From: Thermosulfurimonas sp. F29
Lineage (GTDB): Bacteria; Desulfobacterota; Thermodesulfobacteria; Thermodesulfobacteriales; Thermodesulfobacteriaceae
Assembly (NCBI RefSeq): GCF_019688735.1
Contig: NZ_JAIFYA010000001.1
Location: 186,001-250,000 of the forward strand
Direction: 5' to 3'
DNA length: 64,000 bases
Shown here: positions 61,929-64,000 of the stretch, piece by piece
How positions within the stretch are numbered: position 1 is the first letter of the stretch
Layout: every line of letters begins with the position of its first letter
Translations under genes and position numbers: made by a program
The notes under the pieces: model-generated
What the model was told of the DNA's origin: nothing
Seen by the model: the letters and a program-made list of their open reading frames with translations, nothing else
Database searches by the model: none

Positions 61929-62857
61929 GCCCCCCGCCTTTCGGCCAGATAGTGCTCGGCCATGTAAGCGGCCACGGCCCCGTCGCCCGCGGCGGTAACG
62001 ATCTGCCGGCAGGCCTTGGCCCGCACATCACCGGCGGCAAAGACCCCGGGGAGACTGGTGCGCGTCTCCGAATCGGTTACGACGAAACCGGCCTCGTCCA
62101 GGGCCACCGTCCCTCCCAGCCACTCCGTCTGAGGTTTTATGCCGATGAAGATGAAAACGCCGCCCACGGCAAGGGTGGACTCCTCCCCGGTCTTAACATT
62201 TTTTATCCGCAGACCCTCCACCCTATCCTCACCCAGAACCTCCGTTACCACGGTGTTCCAGAGGGGTTCGATCTGAGGGTGACTAAGGGCGCGTTCCTGA
62301 AGGATGCGGGTGGCCCGGAGCTGATCCCTCCGGTGAATGAGATAGATCTTGCGGGCAAACCGGGTGAGAAAAAGACTCTCCTGCACCGCCGTGTTTCCGC
62401 CCCCTACCACCGCAATGACCTCGTCTCGAAAAAAGGGACCGTCGCAGGTGGCACAGTAGGAAACGCCTTTTCCCGTAAGCTCCGCCTCCCCGGGCACGCC
62501 CAGTTTCTTGGGAGAGGCACCGGTGGCGATGATGACCGTGGGGGCCGCGAGCGTCTTTCCGCCGGCCAGATGCACCAGACGCAGATCTCCGTCCGGGGTA
62601 AGGCCCACGGCCTCGTCCAGCACCGGCTCAAGGCCCAGGGCCCGGGCCTGAGCGGCGAACTTCTCCATCAATTCCGCCCCGGAGATCCCCTCCGGGAAAC
62701 CGGGGTAATTTTCCACCCAGTCCGTAACCAGGACCTGACCTCCGGGGGACAGCTTCTCCACCAGAACCGTCCTGAGGCGGGCCCGCGCCGCATAGATGTA
62801 TGCCGTGAGACCCGCGGGCCCACCCCCGACGATAATGAGATCGAACTCCCTTTCCAT
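61925..62857 (-). CDS. trxB: Thioredoxin reductase
   Basis: 310 residues, standard length. FAD-binding GGGPAGLTAYIYAAR, redox pair CATC (in SYCATCDGP), NADPH-type site VVGGGNTAVQE and C-terminal GDVRAKACRQIVTAAGDG. ATG at 62857 shares its A with the trxA stop (TGATG). Reduces the adjacent thioredoxin. Confidence 0.95.
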   Translation of the reverse strand: MEREFDLIIVGGGPAGLTAYIYAARARLRTVLVEKLSPGGQVLVTDWVENYPGFPEGISGAELMEKFAAQARALGLEPVLDEAVGLTPDGDLRLVHLAGGKTLAAPTVIIATGASPKKLGVPGEAELTGKGVSYCATCDGPFFRDEVIAVVGGGNTAVQESLFLTRFARKIYLIHRRDQLRATRILQERALSHPQIEPLWNTVVTEVLGEDRVEGLRIKNVKTGEESTLAVGGVFIFIGIKPQTEWLGGTVALDEAGFVVTDSETRTSLPGVFAAGDVRAKACRQIVTAAGDGAVAAYMAEHYLAERRGA

Positions 62858-63183
62858 CAGGATCCCAGCACCTTGGAGATCACCGCCTCGATGGTGCTTT
62901 TGGCCACCGCTCCGGTTATGCTTTCCACCGGCTGTCCGTTCTTGAAAAAGATGAGCGTGGGAATGGCCCGGATACCGTACTTTCCGGGGGTCATCGGATT
63001 CTCGTCCACATTGAGCTTGCACACCTTGAGCCGTCCCTGATACTCCTCGGCCAGCTCCTCGATCACCGGGGCGATAGCCCGACAGGGCCCGCACCAGGCC
63101 GCCCAGAAATCCACCAGCACCGGAATGTCGGACTGAAGGACCTCGGTCTCGAAGTTCTGATCGGTCACCTGACAAACGGCCAT
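62857..63183 (-). CDS. trxA: Thioredoxin
   Basis: 108 residues with the WCGPC active site and cis-Pro in [11 protein letters not shown]. Begins [16 protein letters not shown]. Directly precedes trxB and shares its transcript; GGAGGG precedes the ATG. Confidence 0.95.
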   Translation of the reverse strand: MAVCQVTDQNFETEVLQSDIPVLVDFWAAWCGPCRAIAPVIEELAEEYQGRLKVCKLNVDENPMTPGKYGIRAIPTLIFFKNGQPVESITGAVAKSTIEAVISKVLGS

Positions 63184-63252
63184 AACACCCTCCTTTTGCT
63201 GGAATCTGGGTTTCCTTTAAAACATAATAAGGCGCCGCCCGCAAGACAAGCT

Positions 63253-64000
63253 TCAGGAAAGATCTTCGAGAAGGGCCTCCACCCGGGAGAGAGTGACGAG
63301 ATCCGGCAAACCCGGTTCGGGGGAGGTGCCGGAGGGGACCACCGCCCGTCGGAATCCCAGCCTGGCGGCCTCCTTAAGCCGAACGGAAAGCCCCATCACC
63401 CTGCGCACCTCTCCGGAAAGTCCCACCTCGCCGCAGAAGACCGTCTCGGGGGGGAGGGTCTTTTCCAGGCGGCTGGCGAGCAGGGCCGCACATACGGCGA
63501 GATCCGCCGCCGGTTCCCTTATCTTGAGCCCCCCGGCCACATTGAGAAAGACATCCCGGTCGTAGAAGGAGATCCCCAGGTGTTTCTCCAGGATGGCCAG
63601 CAGCATGGAGAGTCGCCAGGGATCGAATCCCACGCAGGTCCTTCGGGGAGCCGCGAGATAACTCTTCACCACCAGGGCCTGAATCTCCACCAGGAGGGGT
63701 CTCGTGCCCTCCAGCGCCGGAAAGACCGCCCCTCCTCCCCCTGAAAGGAAGAAGGCCGAGGGGTTGGCCACCGGGGAAAGCCCCCTCTCGCCCATCTCGA
63801 AGACTCCGATCTCGTCCACCGGGCCGAAACGATTCTTCACCGCCCGGAGGATCCGGTACGGACCGGAGCGGTCGCCCTCAAAGTAGAGCACCACATCCAC
63901 CAGGTGTTCGAGGACCCGCGGACCGGCCAGTGCCCCCTCCTTGGTAACATGTCCCACCACGAAGACCGCGGTGCCCTTTTCCTTGGCCCACCGGAGAAGC
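63253..64000 (-). CDS. radA: DNA repair protein RadA (5' part cut by window edge)
   Basis: Reverse-strand frame runs to the window edge and reads VVGHVTKEGALAGPRVLEHL, then the RadA/Sms hallmark KNRFGP, and the Lon-like C-terminal domain (DRDVFLNVAGGLKIREPAAD, FCGEVGLSGEVRRV). RadA is a branch-migration helicase in recombination. The zinc finger and Walker A lie outside the window. Confidence 0.95.
   Translation of the reverse strand, partial: LLRWAKEKGTAVFVVGHVTKEGALAGPRVLEHLVDVVLYFEGDRSGPYRILRAVKNRFGPVDEIGVFEMGERGLSPVANPSAFFLSGGGGAVFPALEGTRPLLVEIQALVVKSYLAAPRRTCVGFDPWRLSMLLAILEKHLGISFYDRDVFLNVAGGLKIREPAADLAVCAALLASRLEKTLPPETVFCGEVGLSGEVRRVMGLSVRLKEAARLGFRRAVVPSGTSPEPGLPDLVTLSRVEALLEDLS

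Overview
The window is a 64 kb stretch of a high-GC, Gram-negative bacterial chromosome. It encodes parts of the outer-membrane machinery (BamA, BamD, a BamE-like lipoprotein, LolC/E, LolD) and an anaerobic metabolism (class III ribonucleotide reductase, periplasmic nitrate reductase, a second Tat-exported molybdoenzyme, many multihaem cytochromes c, SelB). Gene order and protein style suggest a Thermodesulfobacteriota or deltaproteobacterial anaerobe, possibly a Thermosulfurimonas-like thermophile. That assignment is an inference from resemblance; no rRNA is present to settle it.

Layout. (1) 1-12.8 kb, mostly minus strand: rpsR (cut by the window edge) and rpsF, tRNA-Val(CAC), a coiled-coil PD-(D/E)XK-like protein, a Yip1-family membrane protein, a Nudix hydrolase and purB; relA/spoT on the plus strand; then lysS-lolC/E-lolD-bamA and rpmB. 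(2) 12.9-15.2 kb, plus strand: a haem-c sensor histidine kinase and an OmpR-type regulator behind a good sigma-70-like promoter. (3) 15.1-26.2 kb, minus strand: an 11-gene respiratory nitrogen island. A tetrahaem cytochrome, Fe-S protein, NrfD-type quinone protein and octahaem HAO-like cytochrome come first. An exported orphan protein and a porin follow, then napM-napA-napD-napG-napH. Two intrinsic terminator-like hairpins lie inside it. (4) 26.3-29.4 kb: nrdD-nrdD'-nrdG, with the glycyl-radical segment of NrdD encoded as a separate 56-residue ORF, behind a consensus promoter overlapped by paired NrdR-type boxes. (5) 29.4-33.2 kb: torD, a PsrA/PhsA-like molybdoenzyme and its Fe-S subunit, with no membrane anchor, followed by a terminator. 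(6) 33.2-36.3 kb: a spacer of about 25% GC, then livG-livF without permeases and a PaaK-like protein lacking its nucleotide-binding loop. (7) 36.3-52.6 kb, mostly minus strand: a peptidase and an orphan gene, then a long tightly packed run read as cysteine desulfurase, ModA-like protein, nagZ, ppiD, two tiny membrane proteins, carB, cobD, cobT, cobS, a degenerate archaemetzincin, murI and selB. (8) 52.6-59.2 kb, plus strand: two copies of an operator-like palindrome, then purA-accC-accAD-BCCP-birA. (9) 59.2-64 kb, mostly minus strand: a small ORF, a LOG-family protein, pcm, a BamE-like lipoprotein, bamD, trxB, trxA and the 3' part of radA.

How it fits together. The nitrogen island looks like a complete route from nitrate to a more reduced product without NrfA. 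NapA with NapM and NapGH would reduce nitrate to nitrite. The octahaem HAO-like protein, fed by a tetrahaem/Fe-S/NrfD quinol module, is the best candidate for taking nitrite (or hydroxylamine) to ammonium, with the porin as an outer-membrane path for anions. The haem-binding two-component system convergent with the island is a natural candidate regulator. The nitrite-reduction role and the regulatory link are inferences.
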